Shown here: positions 15,537 through 24,267 of the stretch, one piece after another
Position numbering within the stretch: position 1 is the first letter of the stretch
Layout: every line of letters begins with the position of its first letter
Source of the DNA: Frankia sp. RB7
GTDB taxonomy: Bacteria > Pseudomonadota > Alphaproteobacteria > Rhizobiales > Xanthobacteraceae
Direction: 5' to 3'
Assembly (NCBI GenBank): GCA_030403585.1
Contig: JAUEPE010000018.1
Coordinates: 62,001-126,000, forward strand
DNA length: 64,000 bases
Position numbers and translations under genes: made by a program
Notes under the pieces: model-generated
What the model saw: only the letters and a program-made list of their open reading frames with translations
Databases searched by the model: none
Told to the model about the DNA's origin: nothing

Positions 15537-17543
15537 TTGACGTTGAGAGGTCATCGACATCGCTATTTGCGGACGGCCGCGGCCATTGCCTCGGGCGTGC
15601 TTGTGCTGCCGGGCGCCGGCGTCGCCGCCGACCTGCCGCTGAAGGCGCGCGCCGCAAAAACCGTCTATGAGTGGACCGGCTTCTATGTCGGCGGCCATTT
15701 CGGCTACGGCGACGCGAGCTTCGGACCCGGCACCAATCCGCTGCCCGAGCAGGGCGTGGTCCTGCCGCACAGTGCGACCGGGCTCACCGGCGGCTATCAG
15801 CTCGGCTACAACCGGCAGCTTTCCAACCGCGTCGTGCTCGGCATTGAGGCGGATTCGACGTTCACGAGTCCGTCTGACGGTCCGGCACTCGCGCGTTCAC
15901 CGGTGCCCTTCCACACCACGATCGACTATGTCGGCACGGTGCGCGGTCGCGTCGGTTACGCCTTCGACCGGTTCATGGCTTACATCACCGGCGGCGTCGC
16001 ATGGGGCCACACGCATATCAACGTCAATGATGCCGACGGTGTCACGCCGCTGTTCCCGGTTGGCCACTATCAGGCCGGATGGACCGCGGGGCTCGGTCTC
16101 GAATACGCCGTCAGCGGCAATTGGACCGCGAAGGCCGAGTACGAATATGTTGACCTCTCCCGCAAGACTTACGATCTCAGCGGCTTTGGCCTCGGCAGCG
16201 TCAACGTCGATCCACGCATTCATCTGTTCAAGCTCGGCCTGAACTACCAGTTCGGCGACACGCCGTGGATGCCGGTGGTCGGCGGCAAGACCAAGCTGCC
16301 TGAATCCGACGACTGGAACGTCCACGCCCAGACCACCGTGCTGCCGCAAGGCTATGGGCCGATCCATTCGCCCTATGCGAGCCCGCAGAGCCTTCCCGGT
16401 GGTGGCCAGTTCCAGGCGACATGGACGACGACGGCGTTCCTGGGTGCGAAGCTGTGGGACGGCGGCGAGTTCTATTTCAATCCCGAGCTGGCGCAGGGTT
16501 TTGGTATCAACGGCACGCTCGGACTGGCCGGTTTTTCCAACGGCGAAGCGCAGAAGGCCGGGGCGCCGTTCCCCAAAATCCGCGCGCAGCGCTACTACCT
16601 CAAGCAGACATTCGGACTCGGCGGCGAGCAGGAAGCGGTCGAAGACGCGCCGAACCAGCTCGCGGGCAAGCGCGATATCGACCGCGTCACGCTGATCGTC
16701 GGCCGCTTCGCTGTGGGTGATTTCTTCGACGGCAATGCCTACGCAAAAGACCCGCGTGCCGACTTCATGAACTGGGCGATGTGGGCGTCGGCCGCGTACG
16801 ACTTCCCCGCCGACCTGCCCGGCTATACCCGCGGCGCCGTGGTCGAGCTCAACCGCAAGGATTGGGCGATCCGCGCCGGCCTGTTCCAGGTGCCGGCCGC
16901 GCCGAACAGCGACGTGCTCACCTTCAAGACCGGCGGTTCGGTGCTCGAGTTCGAGGAGCGTCATTCGATCTTCGAACAGCCCGGCAAATTGCGCGTCGGC
17001 GTCTTCGCCAACAGCGGCAACACCGCCAACTACCAGCAAGTGGTGGACCTGGCCGCGGCGAATCCGGCACTCGACATCAACGACATCGTCAACGCGACCC
17101 GGCGCACCCGGCTCAAATACGGCTTCTACGTCAACCTCGAGCAGCAGATCGTCAACGACGTCGGACTGTTTGCGCGGGCAAGCTGGAACGACGGCCAGAA
17201 CCAGATCCTGTCCTTCACCGACATCGACCGCAGCCTGTCGGGCGGCCTGTCGATCAAGGGCAGCCGTTGGGGACGGCCGAACGATACGATCGGCATCGGC
17301 GGCGCCATCAACGGCCTCTCGGCCGCGCATCGCGATTTTCTTGCCGCCGGCGGCGTCGGTCTCCTGATCGGCGACGGCCAGCTCAACTATCGCACCGAAC
17401 GCATCCTCGAGGCCTACTACGCCTATTCGGTGATCAAGGGCGTGACGATGACCGCCGACTATCAACTCGTCGTCAATCCCGCCTACAATGCCGATCGTGG
17501 TCCGGTCTCGATCTTCTCGGGCCGCCTGCACGCCGAGTTCTAG
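15537..17543 (+). CDS. Fusion outer-membrane protein: Omp25-like barrel plus OprB-type porin
   Basis: 668 residues if translation begins at the TTG at 15537, which has GGGGG nearby and gives a normal signal peptide ending at VAA before DLPLKA. An ATG at 15465 would give 692 residues. Numbering by the longer form, residues 66-264 are an eight-strand Omp25/OmpA-like barrel (WTGFYVGGHFGYG at the start, LFKLGLNYQFG at the end). Residues 284-692 are a carbohydrate-selective OprB porin (YFNPELAQGFGINGTLGLAGF, RYYLKQTFGLGG), ending in Phe as outer-membrane barrels do. Both halves should sit in the outer membrane and pass sugars or other small solutes. Confidence 0.85.
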   Translation: MTLRGHRHRYLRTAAAIASGVLVLPGAGVAADLPLKARAAKTVYEWTGFYVGGHFGYGDASFGPGTNPLPEQGVVLPHSATGLTGGYQLGYNRQLSNRVVLGIEADSTFTSPSDGPALARSPVPFHTTIDYVGTVRGRVGYAFDRFMAYITGGVAWGHTHINVNDADGVTPLFPVGHYQAGWTAGLGLEYAVSGNWTAKAEYEYVDLSRKTYDLSGFGLGSVNVDPRIHLFKLGLNYQFGDTPWMPVVGGKTKLPESDDWNVHAQTTVLPQGYGPIHSPYASPQSLPGGGQFQATWTTTAFLGAKLWDGGEFYFNPELAQGFGINGTLGLAGFSNGEAQKAGAPFPKIRAQRYYLKQTFGLGGEQEAVEDAPNQLAGKRDIDRVTLIVGRFAVGDFFDGNAYAKDPRADFMNWAMWASAAYDFPADLPGYTRGAVVELNRKDWAIRAGLFQVPAAPNSDVLTFKTGGSVLEFEERHSIFEQPGKLRVGVFANSGNTANYQQVVDLAAANPALDINDIVNATRRTRLKYGFYVNLEQQIVNDVGLFARASWNDGQNQILSFTDIDRSLSGGLSIKGSRWGRPNDTIGIGGAINGLSAAHRDFLAAGGVGLLIGDGQLNYRTERILEAYYAYSVIKGVTMTADYQLVVNPAYNADRGPVSIFSGRLHAEF

Positions 17544-17670
17544 CCATCGGGAACACATGTCCCGCCGGTGCGACAATTTGGTCGGAACCGGGCAATACGC
17601 GCGTCGGGTTCATATATAACGGGCTCGGCCCGGCGCCCGCCGGGCTCCATCTCCCTTTCCCCAGCGCACA

Positions 17671-18969
17671 ATGTTGTCTGTCGAACTCATCGTCGTCGTC
17701 GTCCTGATCGTCATCAACGGCCTGCTGTCCATGTCGGAGCTCGCCGTGGTCTCATCGCGCCCGGCGCGGCTGTCGCTGCTGGCCGCCAAGGGCGTGCGCG
17801 GCGCCGAGCGTGCGCTGATGCTGGCCGCAGATCCCGGAAAGTTCCTGTCGACGGTGCAGATCGGCATCACGCTGGTCGGCGTGCTCTCGGGCGCGTTCTC
17901 CGGCGCGACGCTCGGGCAACGGCTGACGCAATGGCTGGTCGAGCTGGGCCTGTCCCCAGGCATTGCCGACATCGTCGGCGTCGGCATCGTCGTCACCATC
18001 ATCACCTATGCGACCCTGATCGTTGGCGAACTGGTGCCGAAGCAGGTGGCGCTGCGCGACCCCGAAAGCATCGCGGTCAAGGTCGCGCCCGCGTTACACG
18101 TGCTGGCGCGGGTCTCGCTGCCGCTGGTGTTTCTGCTCGACCTCTCGGGCAAGCTGATCCTCACGCTGCTCGGCCGCGGCGGCAAGGCCGAGGGGAAGGT
18201 GTCGGAGGACGAGATCCATCATCTCGTCAACGAGGCCGAGAGCGCCGGCGTGCTCGAGTCCGGCGAAAAGGAGATGATCGCGGGCGTGATGCGACTCGGC
18301 GACCGCCCGGTCGGCGCGATCATGACGCCCCGCACGGACGTCAACGAGATAGACCTGCGCGATGCACCGGAGACCATTCAAGCGATCATCGCGAAGAGTC
18401 CGCATTCGCGCTTTCCTGTCTCGGACGGCGATCGTGACAAGCCGATCGGCGTGCTCCAGGCCAAGGATTTGCTGGTCGCCTACATGAACGAGCGTACGCC
18501 GGATCTGCGGGCGCTTGTCCGCGAAGCGCCGAGCATTCCGGCCTCAGCCGATGCTCGCGATGTGCTCGCGATCCTGAGGGCTGCGCCGGTTCATGTCGGC
18601 TTTGTTTATGATGAATACGGCGCCTTCGAGGGCGTGGTGACGGCCGCCGATATTCTGGAGTCGATCGTCGGCGCCTTCCACTCCGAGGAAGGGCCGCCGG
18701 AGCCGGCTTACGTCAGGCGCGCGGACTCGTCACTGCTCGTCTCGGGCTGGATGCCGGTCGACGAGTTCGGCGAACTCCTCAGCATCGAGTTGCCGCCGCA
18801 TCACCGCTACAACACGGTCGCTGGCCTCGTGCTGCAGCAATTCAACGTGCTGCCCAATGTCGGCGACGCGTTTGATCTGAGCGGCTGGCATATCGAGGTG
18901 GTCGATCTCGACGGCAGGAGGATCGACAAGATTCTGGCGAGCCGGCTGGGTGAAGTCGAGACGGGTTAA
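17671..18969 (+). CDS. CNNM/CorC-type transmembrane protein with CBS pair
   Basis: 432 residues. An N-terminal DUF21/CNNM domain has three or four membrane segments (LSVELIVVVVLIVINGLLSMSE first). A pair of CBS domains around 210-330 follows (MTPRTDVNEIDL, then FPVSDGDRDKPIGVLQAKDLL), and then a CorC_HlyC domain at the C-terminus. The family is often annotated as hemolysin, but members act in Mg2+/Co2+ transport or efflux in the inner membrane. Length and domain order are standard. Confidence 0.92.
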   Translation: MLSVELIVVVVLIVINGLLSMSELAVVSSRPARLSLLAAKGVRGAERALMLAADPGKFLSTVQIGITLVGVLSGAFSGATLGQRLTQWLVELGLSPGIADIVGVGIVVTIITYATLIVGELVPKQVALRDPESIAVKVAPALHVLARVSLPLVFLLDLSGKLILTLLGRGGKAEGKVSEDEIHHLVNEAESAGVLESGEKEMIAGVMRLGDRPVGAIMTPRTDVNEIDLRDAPETIQAIIAKSPHSRFPVSDGDRDKPIGVLQAKDLLVAYMNERTPDLRALVREAPSIPASADARDVLAILRAAPVHVGFVYDEYGAFEGVVTAADILESIVGAFHSEEGPPEPAYVRRADSSLLVSGWMPVDEFGELLSIELPPHHRYNTVAGLVLQQFNVLPNVGDAFDLSGWHIEVVDLDGRRIDKILASRLGEVETG

Positions 18970-18981
18970 GCAAGCGGTCGC

Positions 18982-19224
18982 TCATCCGAACCGCACCCCA
19001 ATCCGCTTTTCCTTGCGCCACACCACCGTGCAGGCGAGATGCGCGCCGTTGGCCTTGATGGTCAGAGTGAAGTGCTCGGGGATGCCGACGGGGCTGGTGA
19101 CATCAAGCGCTGCGCCGGTGTCGGAGAAATTGCGAACGGCGCAGTCGATCGCGCCGCCGCCGAACTCGATGGTTCCGGCTTTCAACACACGGTGCCTGGC
19201 CTTGTTGCGTCGTTCTTCGTCCAT
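18982..19224 (-). CDS. Short PilZ-domain protein
   Basis: 80 residues, essentially one PilZ domain: RNKARHRVLKAGTIEFG at the start, NFSDTGAALDV in the middle and VWRKEKRIGVRFG at the end. The RxxxR motif (RHRVLK) and an N-x-S-x-x-G motif are of the kind that binds cyclic di-GMP, although the second motif is slightly changed. It is convergent with the CNNM gene, 12 bases apart. Confidence 0.85.
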   Translation of the reverse strand: MDEERRNKARHRVLKAGTIEFGGGAIDCAVRNFSDTGAALDVTSPVGIPEHFTLTIKANGAHLACTVVWRKEKRIGVRFG

Positions 19225-19329
19225 CGGGCCAATTTACACCCGAAGCTGACACAGAGGTTAAGATGCAACGGCTCGCGATGAATTTGCGCCGCATCGGAAC
19301 GCGGCGGTATCATGTGGTGGATCACCCGC

Positions 19330-21003
19330 TCACAGCGCCGGCTGAAACGTATCCGACCGTGCCATCCGCCAGGCGTCGCGGAACCGCGGATCCTCCGTGC
19401 CTTCCAGCAGCTCGCCCGGACGCAGCGCCGGATAGAGCTGTGCGAAGGTCTGCACATGGGTCGTCGAGCTCCGCTGACTGAAATGGACCGGGCGCAGCTC
19501 CTGCGGATGTTCGAGGCCGGCCGCAGCGATCAGCTCGGTCAGCGAGTGCAGCGTGGCGTGATGATAATTATGCACGCGGTCGATCTTGAGCGGTACATAG
19601 AGCGCGCGCGCCCGCGTCGGATCCTGCGTCGCAACTCCGGTCGGACAACGGTCGGTGTGGCAGCTCAGCGACTGGATGCAGCCGAGCGAGAACATGAAGC
19701 CGCGCGCCGAATTGCACCAGTCGGCACCGATCGCCATGGCGCGCGCCATGTCGAAGGCGGTCGCGATCTTGCCGGACGCGCCAAGCCTGATGCGGTCGCG
19801 CGCGTTGATGCCGACCAGCGCGTTGTGGACGAAATTGACGCCCTCGCGCATCGGCATGCCCAGATGATCCATGAACTCCAGCGGCGCCGCGCCGGTGCCG
19901 CCTTCGTTGCCGTCGACGACGATGAAGTCCGGATAGATCCCGGTCTCCAGCATCGCCTTGCAGATCGCCAGAAATTCCCAGGGGTGGCCGATGCAGAGCT
20001 TGAAGCCGGCCGGCTTGCCGCCGGAGAGTTTTCGCATCTCGGCGATGAACTGCATCATGCCAACAGGCGTGGAGAAGGCGCGGTGCGAGGCTGGCGAGAT
20101 GCAGTCCTCGCCCATCGCCACGCCGCGGATTTTCGAGATCTCCTCCGAGACCTTCGCCGCCGGCAGCACGCCGCCATGGCCAGGCTTGGCGCCCTGGCTG
20201 ATCTTGAGCTCGACCATCTTGATCTGGTCTTCGCTCGCGACGCGGGCAAACGCCTCCGGATCGAAGGTGCCGTCGAGATGACGGCAGCCGAAATAGCCTG
20301 AGCCGATCTCCCAGATGATGTCGCCGCCCATCTCGCGGTGATAGGGGCTGACACCGCCCTCGCCGGTATCATGGGCGAAGCCGCCCATTTTTGCACCGGC
20401 ATTGAGCGCACGAACAGCGTTCGGGCTAAGCGCGCCAAAGCTCATGGCGGAGATGTTGAACACCGAGGCCGAATAAGGTTTTGCGCAGTCAGGTCCGCCG
20501 ATGGTGACACGATACTTCTCCTCGGCATGCGCCTTCGGCGACACCGAGTGATGCATCCACTCATAACCCTGACGGTAGACGTCTTCCTGGGTGCCGAACG
20601 GACGCTTGTCGAGCTGCATCTTGGCACGCTGGTAGACCACCGCACGAATGTCGCGCGAGAACGGCATGCCGTCCTTCTCGCTCTCGAAGAAATACTGCCG
20701 CATCTCCGGCCTGATCTCTTCGAGCAGGAAACGGATATGCGCCGAGATCGGGTAATTGCGCAGGACCGCATGGCCCTTCTGCATGAGATCGCGGACGCCA
20801 AGCGCCGTCAGGGCGCCGAAGATCACGATCGGGATCAGCAGGATGTCGAAGATCTTGCCATCGGCGAGACCGATACCGATCAGGAGCGCCGTGACGACCG
20901 CGCAGATCGTCAGGATGATGAAGCGCGGCGAGAAGGGAAGCAGAAGGGTTTCCATCAGCCCTTCGGACGAAGCTTGCGTCTTGTTATCGTTGGCCACGAC
21001 CAC
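19330..21003 (-). CDS. Membrane-anchored FMN-binding glutamate-synthase-family protein
   Basis: 557 residues from a GTG at 21003. Two hydrophobic segments near 25-70 (FIILTICAVVTALLIGIGLA, FDILLIPIVIFGALTAL) anchor the protein. The rest is the GltB central/FMN domain: MSFGALSPNAVRALNAGAKMGG, KPGHGGVLPAAKVS, DGNEGGTGAAP and a Cys cluster near CIQSLSCHTDRCPTGVATQ that could hold a 3Fe-4S cluster. The amidotransferase and C-terminal domains of true glutamate synthase are absent. It stands alone, with no small-subunit gene nearby, so its substrate is unknown. Confidence 0.9.
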   Translation of the reverse strand: MVVANDNKTQASSEGLMETLLLPFSPRFIILTICAVVTALLIGIGLADGKIFDILLIPIVIFGALTALGVRDLMQKGHAVLRNYPISAHIRFLLEEIRPEMRQYFFESEKDGMPFSRDIRAVVYQRAKMQLDKRPFGTQEDVYRQGYEWMHHSVSPKAHAEEKYRVTIGGPDCAKPYSASVFNISAMSFGALSPNAVRALNAGAKMGGFAHDTGEGGVSPYHREMGGDIIWEIGSGYFGCRHLDGTFDPEAFARVASEDQIKMVELKISQGAKPGHGGVLPAAKVSEEISKIRGVAMGEDCISPASHRAFSTPVGMMQFIAEMRKLSGGKPAGFKLCIGHPWEFLAICKAMLETGIYPDFIVVDGNEGGTGAAPLEFMDHLGMPMREGVNFVHNALVGINARDRIRLGASGKIATAFDMARAMAIGADWCNSARGFMFSLGCIQSLSCHTDRCPTGVATQDPTRARALYVPLKIDRVHNYHHATLHSLTELIAAAGLEHPQELRPVHFSQRSSTTHVQTFAQLYPALRPGELLEGTEDPRFRDAWRMARSDTFQPAL

Positions 21004-21168
21004 ATCCTTCTCGTCAGCATGACAGCGTATGATACGCCCGCGCCGCGTCCATGGATATGACGCGGACCAGTCTTGAGGCTACCGAATCCGCACGCTTCAA
21101 ATCAATCCGTCCGGGCGGGGGCTTTTGCACTGCAATAGATTCAATGACATGACAAATCAGTGACCAAT

Positions 21169-22047
21169 TCAATGGCCATGCAGCTGCGCCTCGTGCGGAA
21201 TCACGCCGTGCCGCTCGAGGCCGCCCTGAGCCAGCCATTCGCCGGTCGCTTCGATCGCACGATCGATGTGTTCGCCGGTGCGCGAGAAATCGTAAGGTGA
21301 CCCGACCATCGGGCAGAGCGGCGGCACCACGACATATTCGATATCGGGGGAGAGCGCTTCGAGCTCGGCCACCAGCTGCCGCGCGGTCAGCAGCGTCAGC
21401 GCGTGCAGGGCATTGGCGACCGCACCCACCGGCGGGCTTGCGACCGCGCAGGCGTGCCCGGCCGGCAGCACGATCAACCGCTTGGCGCCCATCTTCACCG
21501 CGATCCTGACCGGCGTGTTGGAGGAGATCGCGCCATCGGCAAGGAAGAGGTTTCGGTAATGGACCGGCGTGAAGGCGCCGGGGATCGCGGTCGACGCCAA
21601 AATTGCCTCGACCGCCGGACCATCGGACAGCACCACGCTCTCGCCGGAGACGAAATCGGTGGTGACGATGTGCAGGGGAAGCTGGGCGTCCTGCAGGTTG
21701 CGATAGGGCAGATGATCCTCGATCAGCTTGCGGATGCCGTCATGGGGGATCAGAAAGTCCCGTCGCCACATGAAGCCGAGCAGGGTCCGCCACGTGACCG
21801 GGAAGACATCCTGGCGCTTCAGACTGCGCCAGATCGCTTCCAGCCCGAGCACGCCCTTGAGCGAGGGATCGCCGGCATAATAGGCGCCGTTGATCGCGCC
21901 GACGCTGGAGCCGACCACAAGGTCGGCGACGACCCCGTGCTTGGCCAGCGCATGCATCATGCCGACCTGGATCGCCCCGAAACTGCCGCCACCGGCCAGC
22001 ACATAGGCGGTCGGTCTCGGCGGACGACCACGGTCGATCGCGGGCAA
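21169..22047 (-). CDS. Patatin-like phospholipase/acyl hydrolase
   Basis: 292 residues. The annotated start is a TTG. The patatin set is complete: an oxyanion loop GGGSFGAIQVG near 19-29, nucleophile Ser48 in GSSVG and the dyad Asp171 in DGAISSN. Enzymes of this type cleave acyl chains from phospholipids or other esters, in the cytoplasm or at the membrane. No signal peptide is seen. The gene lies alone between the FMN protein and ferredoxin reductase, on the same strand as both. Confidence 0.9.
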   Translation of the reverse strand: MPAIDRGRPPRPTAYVLAGGGSFGAIQVGMMHALAKHGVVADLVVGSSVGAINGAYYAGDPSLKGVLGLEAIWRSLKRQDVFPVTWRTLLGFMWRRDFLIPHDGIRKLIEDHLPYRNLQDAQLPLHIVTTDFVSGESVVLSDGPAVEAILASTAIPGAFTPVHYRNLFLADGAISSNTPVRIAVKMGAKRLIVLPAGHACAVASPPVGAVANALHALTLLTARQLVAELEALSPDIEYVVVPPLCPMVGSPYDFSRTGEHIDRAIEATGEWLAQGGLERHGVIPHEAQLHGH

Positions 22048-22178
22048 GGCGTGCGCAGCTCCCCCACTACTCGCACTGCAACATCGCTGCGAGATTTCAG
22101 CGCGCGCTTATAACAAGGCGCGCGCGGGCGACGCCAATAACAAAGTCGGGGGAGGATGGTGAGAGGGCCGAGCGGCGC

Positions 22179-22952
22179 TTACCGCTCGACGAACGCCTTC
22201 TCGATCACGAAATGGCCGGGCTTGTTGCCGGAGCCTTCGATGAAATCGCGGCCTTCGAACATCACCTTCAGCTCTTCCAGCATCCCCGGGCTGCCGCACA
22301 TCATGACGCGGTCGGTCGCGATGTCGAGCGGGCCCTGGCCGATGTCGTTGAAGATCTGCTCGGAGCTGATGAGGTCGGTGATGCGGCCGCGGTTGCGGAA
22401 CGGCTCGCGGGTCACGGTCGGATAGTAGATCAGCTTGTCCGCGAGCAGCTCGCCGAACAGCTCGTCCTCGCGCAAATTCGCGACCAGCTTCTCGCCATAG
22501 GCGAGCTCGGAGACCTGGCGGCAGCCGTGGACCAGCACGATGCTGTCGAACTGGTCATAGACCTCGGGGTCCTTGATCAGGCTGGCGAAGGGCGCAAGGC
22601 CGGTGCCGGTCGAGAGCAGCATCAGCCGCTTGCCGGGGATGAGGTTGTCGGTGATTAGCGTGCCGGTCGCCTTGCGGCCGACCAGAATGGTGTCGCCTTC
22701 CTTGATCTTCTGCAGGCGCGATGTCAGCGGACCCTCCTGCACCTTGATCGAGAAGAACTCGAGCTCTTCCTCGTGATTGGCGCTGGCCATGCTGTAGGCG
22801 CGCAGCAGCGGACGGCCATCGACCTCGAGGCCGATCATCGCGAACTGGCCGTTCTGGAAGCGGAAGCCGGTGTCGCGCGTGGCGCGGAAGCTGAACAGCG
22901 TGTCGGTCCAGTGCTGGACGGAAAGAACCTTCTCTCGGTAAAACGCGCTCAT
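22179..22952 (-). CDS. fpr: Ferredoxin/flavodoxin-NADP+ reductase
   Basis: 257 residues from MSAFYREKVLSVQHWTDTLFSF. The FAD motif RAYSMAS, the pyrophosphate/NADP motif LLSTGTGLAPFASLI and the C-terminal part FVIEKAFVER match bacterial FPR (subclass with alphaproteobacterial members of about 257 residues). It transfers electrons between NADPH and ferredoxin or flavodoxin in the cytoplasm. The frame is open another 27 codons upstream without conserved sequence, so the shorter start is preferred. Confidence 0.95.
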   Translation of the reverse strand: MSAFYREKVLSVQHWTDTLFSFRATRDTGFRFQNGQFAMIGLEVDGRPLLRAYSMASANHEEELEFFSIKVQEGPLTSRLQKIKEGDTILVGRKATGTLITDNLIPGKRLMLLSTGTGLAPFASLIKDPEVYDQFDSIVLVHGCRQVSELAYGEKLVANLREDELFGELLADKLIYYPTVTREPFRNRGRITDLISSEQIFNDIGQGPLDIATDRVMMCGSPGMLEELKVMFEGRDFIEGSGNKPGHFVIEKAFVER

Positions 22953-23326
22953 GATTTTCGATATTCCGAATAATTGCGGTTTTAGGGCAAAAGCGCTGCC
23001 GGGCCCTGAAAACGGGGCGGACACCATTGCCATGGCGGAGGATTTCGCGTCTGTGATCTACGCCATTAAGACCAATAATCAACCTCGTTCCGGATGCAAT
23101 TGATGCCGGTCAAAGCGGCATTTGCGGCGGAAATGGCCACATCATTAACGGATCTGCCGTCCGGGGCGCGCAGAGGGCAATTTCTTTTCCCTATCGGGCG
23201 CAATTGCAGCACTTAATTTCCCCAGCGCTCGCGATAATTTCATTAAGAATAGCTCTGATTTTCACCCCTGCTTGGCGCCATTTCCCGCATTTTTGCGGCT
23301 TCTGGCGACTGGGATGATCGAGGCAC
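22953..23326. other. Intergenic region between fpr and ATP-grasp gene
   Basis: A 374-base gap between two divergent genes that must hold both promoters. It becomes AT-richer between about 23190 and 23300, and has a small CCGCA/TGCGG hairpin with a T loop near 23286-23300. I see no conserved open frame, RNA gene or repeat element. Confidence 0.4.
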
Positions 23327-24136
23327 ATGGCAAGCAGTGAACGGATCTTCGTCCAGGCGATCAGGAGCTATGGCGCGCGCCATGGCATCGACGTCGACGT
23401 CCGCGCGGGCGGCTGGCTGATCGCGATGCGTCGTGGCGCGATGCGCCGCTTCGCCTTCGGCTACGACATCGGCCTCAACAGCGCGATCGCGCACCGGCTC
23501 GCCAACGACAAATCAGCGACCGCCGAGGCGCTGTCGATTCTGGGCGTGCCCTGTATTCCGCATCACCTTTTCCTCAACCCGAAGCTGGGCAGCAATGTTG
23601 TCGATGCTGCCTGGCGAGAGGCCATGCTCGGGCTGCTTCTCGACAATCCACAAGGCGTGGTGGTGAAGCCGAACGAGGGGACGTCGGGACGCTCGGTGTT
23701 CAAGGTGACGACCGAGACCGAACTCGACCGCGCGGCTGGCGAGGTCTTTTCCATGAGCACAGGGCTCGTGATCTCGCCTTATGTCGAAATCGAGAACGAG
23801 GTCCGCGTGATCCTGCTCGATGACGTCCCGCGCGTCGCCTACAGCAAACAGCGCGGCTCGGATTGGAAGCACAATCTCGACGCCGGCGCAAAGCCGGTGC
23901 TGCTGGAGGATGGCGAGGTCCGCGCCGCCTGTGCCAAGCTCGCGATCGATGCCGCAAACGCGATCGGCATCGCCTTCGTGTCAATCGACGTGGTGCACGT
24001 GGATGGCGAATGGCGCGTACTCGAAATCAATTCCGGCGTGATGATGGAGGCGCTGGGGAAGCTGCATCCGGAATTGGCGCAGGCGACGTATGATGCGGCG
24101 CTGGATCGGGTGTTTGAAGAGCAGCGGGAGCACTGA
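23327..24136 (+). CDS. Orphan ATP-grasp ligase-like protein
   Basis: 269 residues. It has the ATP-grasp layout: NDKSATAEALSILGVPCIPHHLF leading in, a Lys in VVVKPNEGTSGRSVFKV for ATP binding, SPYVEIENEVRVILLD in the middle, and the Mg-binding VSIDVVHVDGEWRVLEINSG near 222-241. It is most like the RimK, D-Ala-D-Ala ligase and cyanophycin-synthetase group, which join an acyl phosphate to an amine. The first 70 residues are shorter than in those enzymes. No precursor peptide or partner gene is adjacent, so neither acid nor amine can be named. Confidence 0.8.
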   Translation: MASSERIFVQAIRSYGARHGIDVDVRAGGWLIAMRRGAMRRFAFGYDIGLNSAIAHRLANDKSATAEALSILGVPCIPHHLFLNPKLGSNVVDAAWREAMLGLLLDNPQGVVVKPNEGTSGRSVFKVTTETELDRAAGEVFSMSTGLVISPYVEIENEVRVILLDDVPRVAYSKQRGSDWKHNLDAGAKPVLLEDGEVRAACAKLAIDAANAIGIAFVSIDVVHVDGEWRVLEINSGVMMEALGKLHPELAQATYDAALDRVFEEQREH

Positions 24137-24143
24137 TCTATCA

Positions 24144-24262
24144 CCGTCACCCTGAGGTGCCGGAGCGAAGCGGAGGCCTCGAAGGGCGACGGCCACCGGG
24201 CGGGGCCGTTCATCCTTCGAGGCTCGCCCAGCGATGCTGGGCGAGCACCTCAGGATGACGGA
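24144..24262. repeat. Palindromic intergenic repeat
   Basis: About 119 bases with complementary ends (CCGTCACCCTGAGGTGC near the left, GCACCTCAGGATGACGG at the right) and an inner hairpin CTCGCCCAGC/GCTGGGCGAG. It lies between two convergent genes, so it could also stop transcription from both sides. It encodes nothing visible. Confidence 0.8.
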
Positions 24263-24267
24263 ATGAA

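Noticed and set aside
15897..17576. A 559-codon open frame on the minus strand
   Set aside because: Antisense to the porin gene, with no domain and biased composition.
24144..24262. Repeat considered as a transposable element remnant
   Set aside because: No transposase fragment or target duplication is visible. It fits a short palindromic intergenic repeat.
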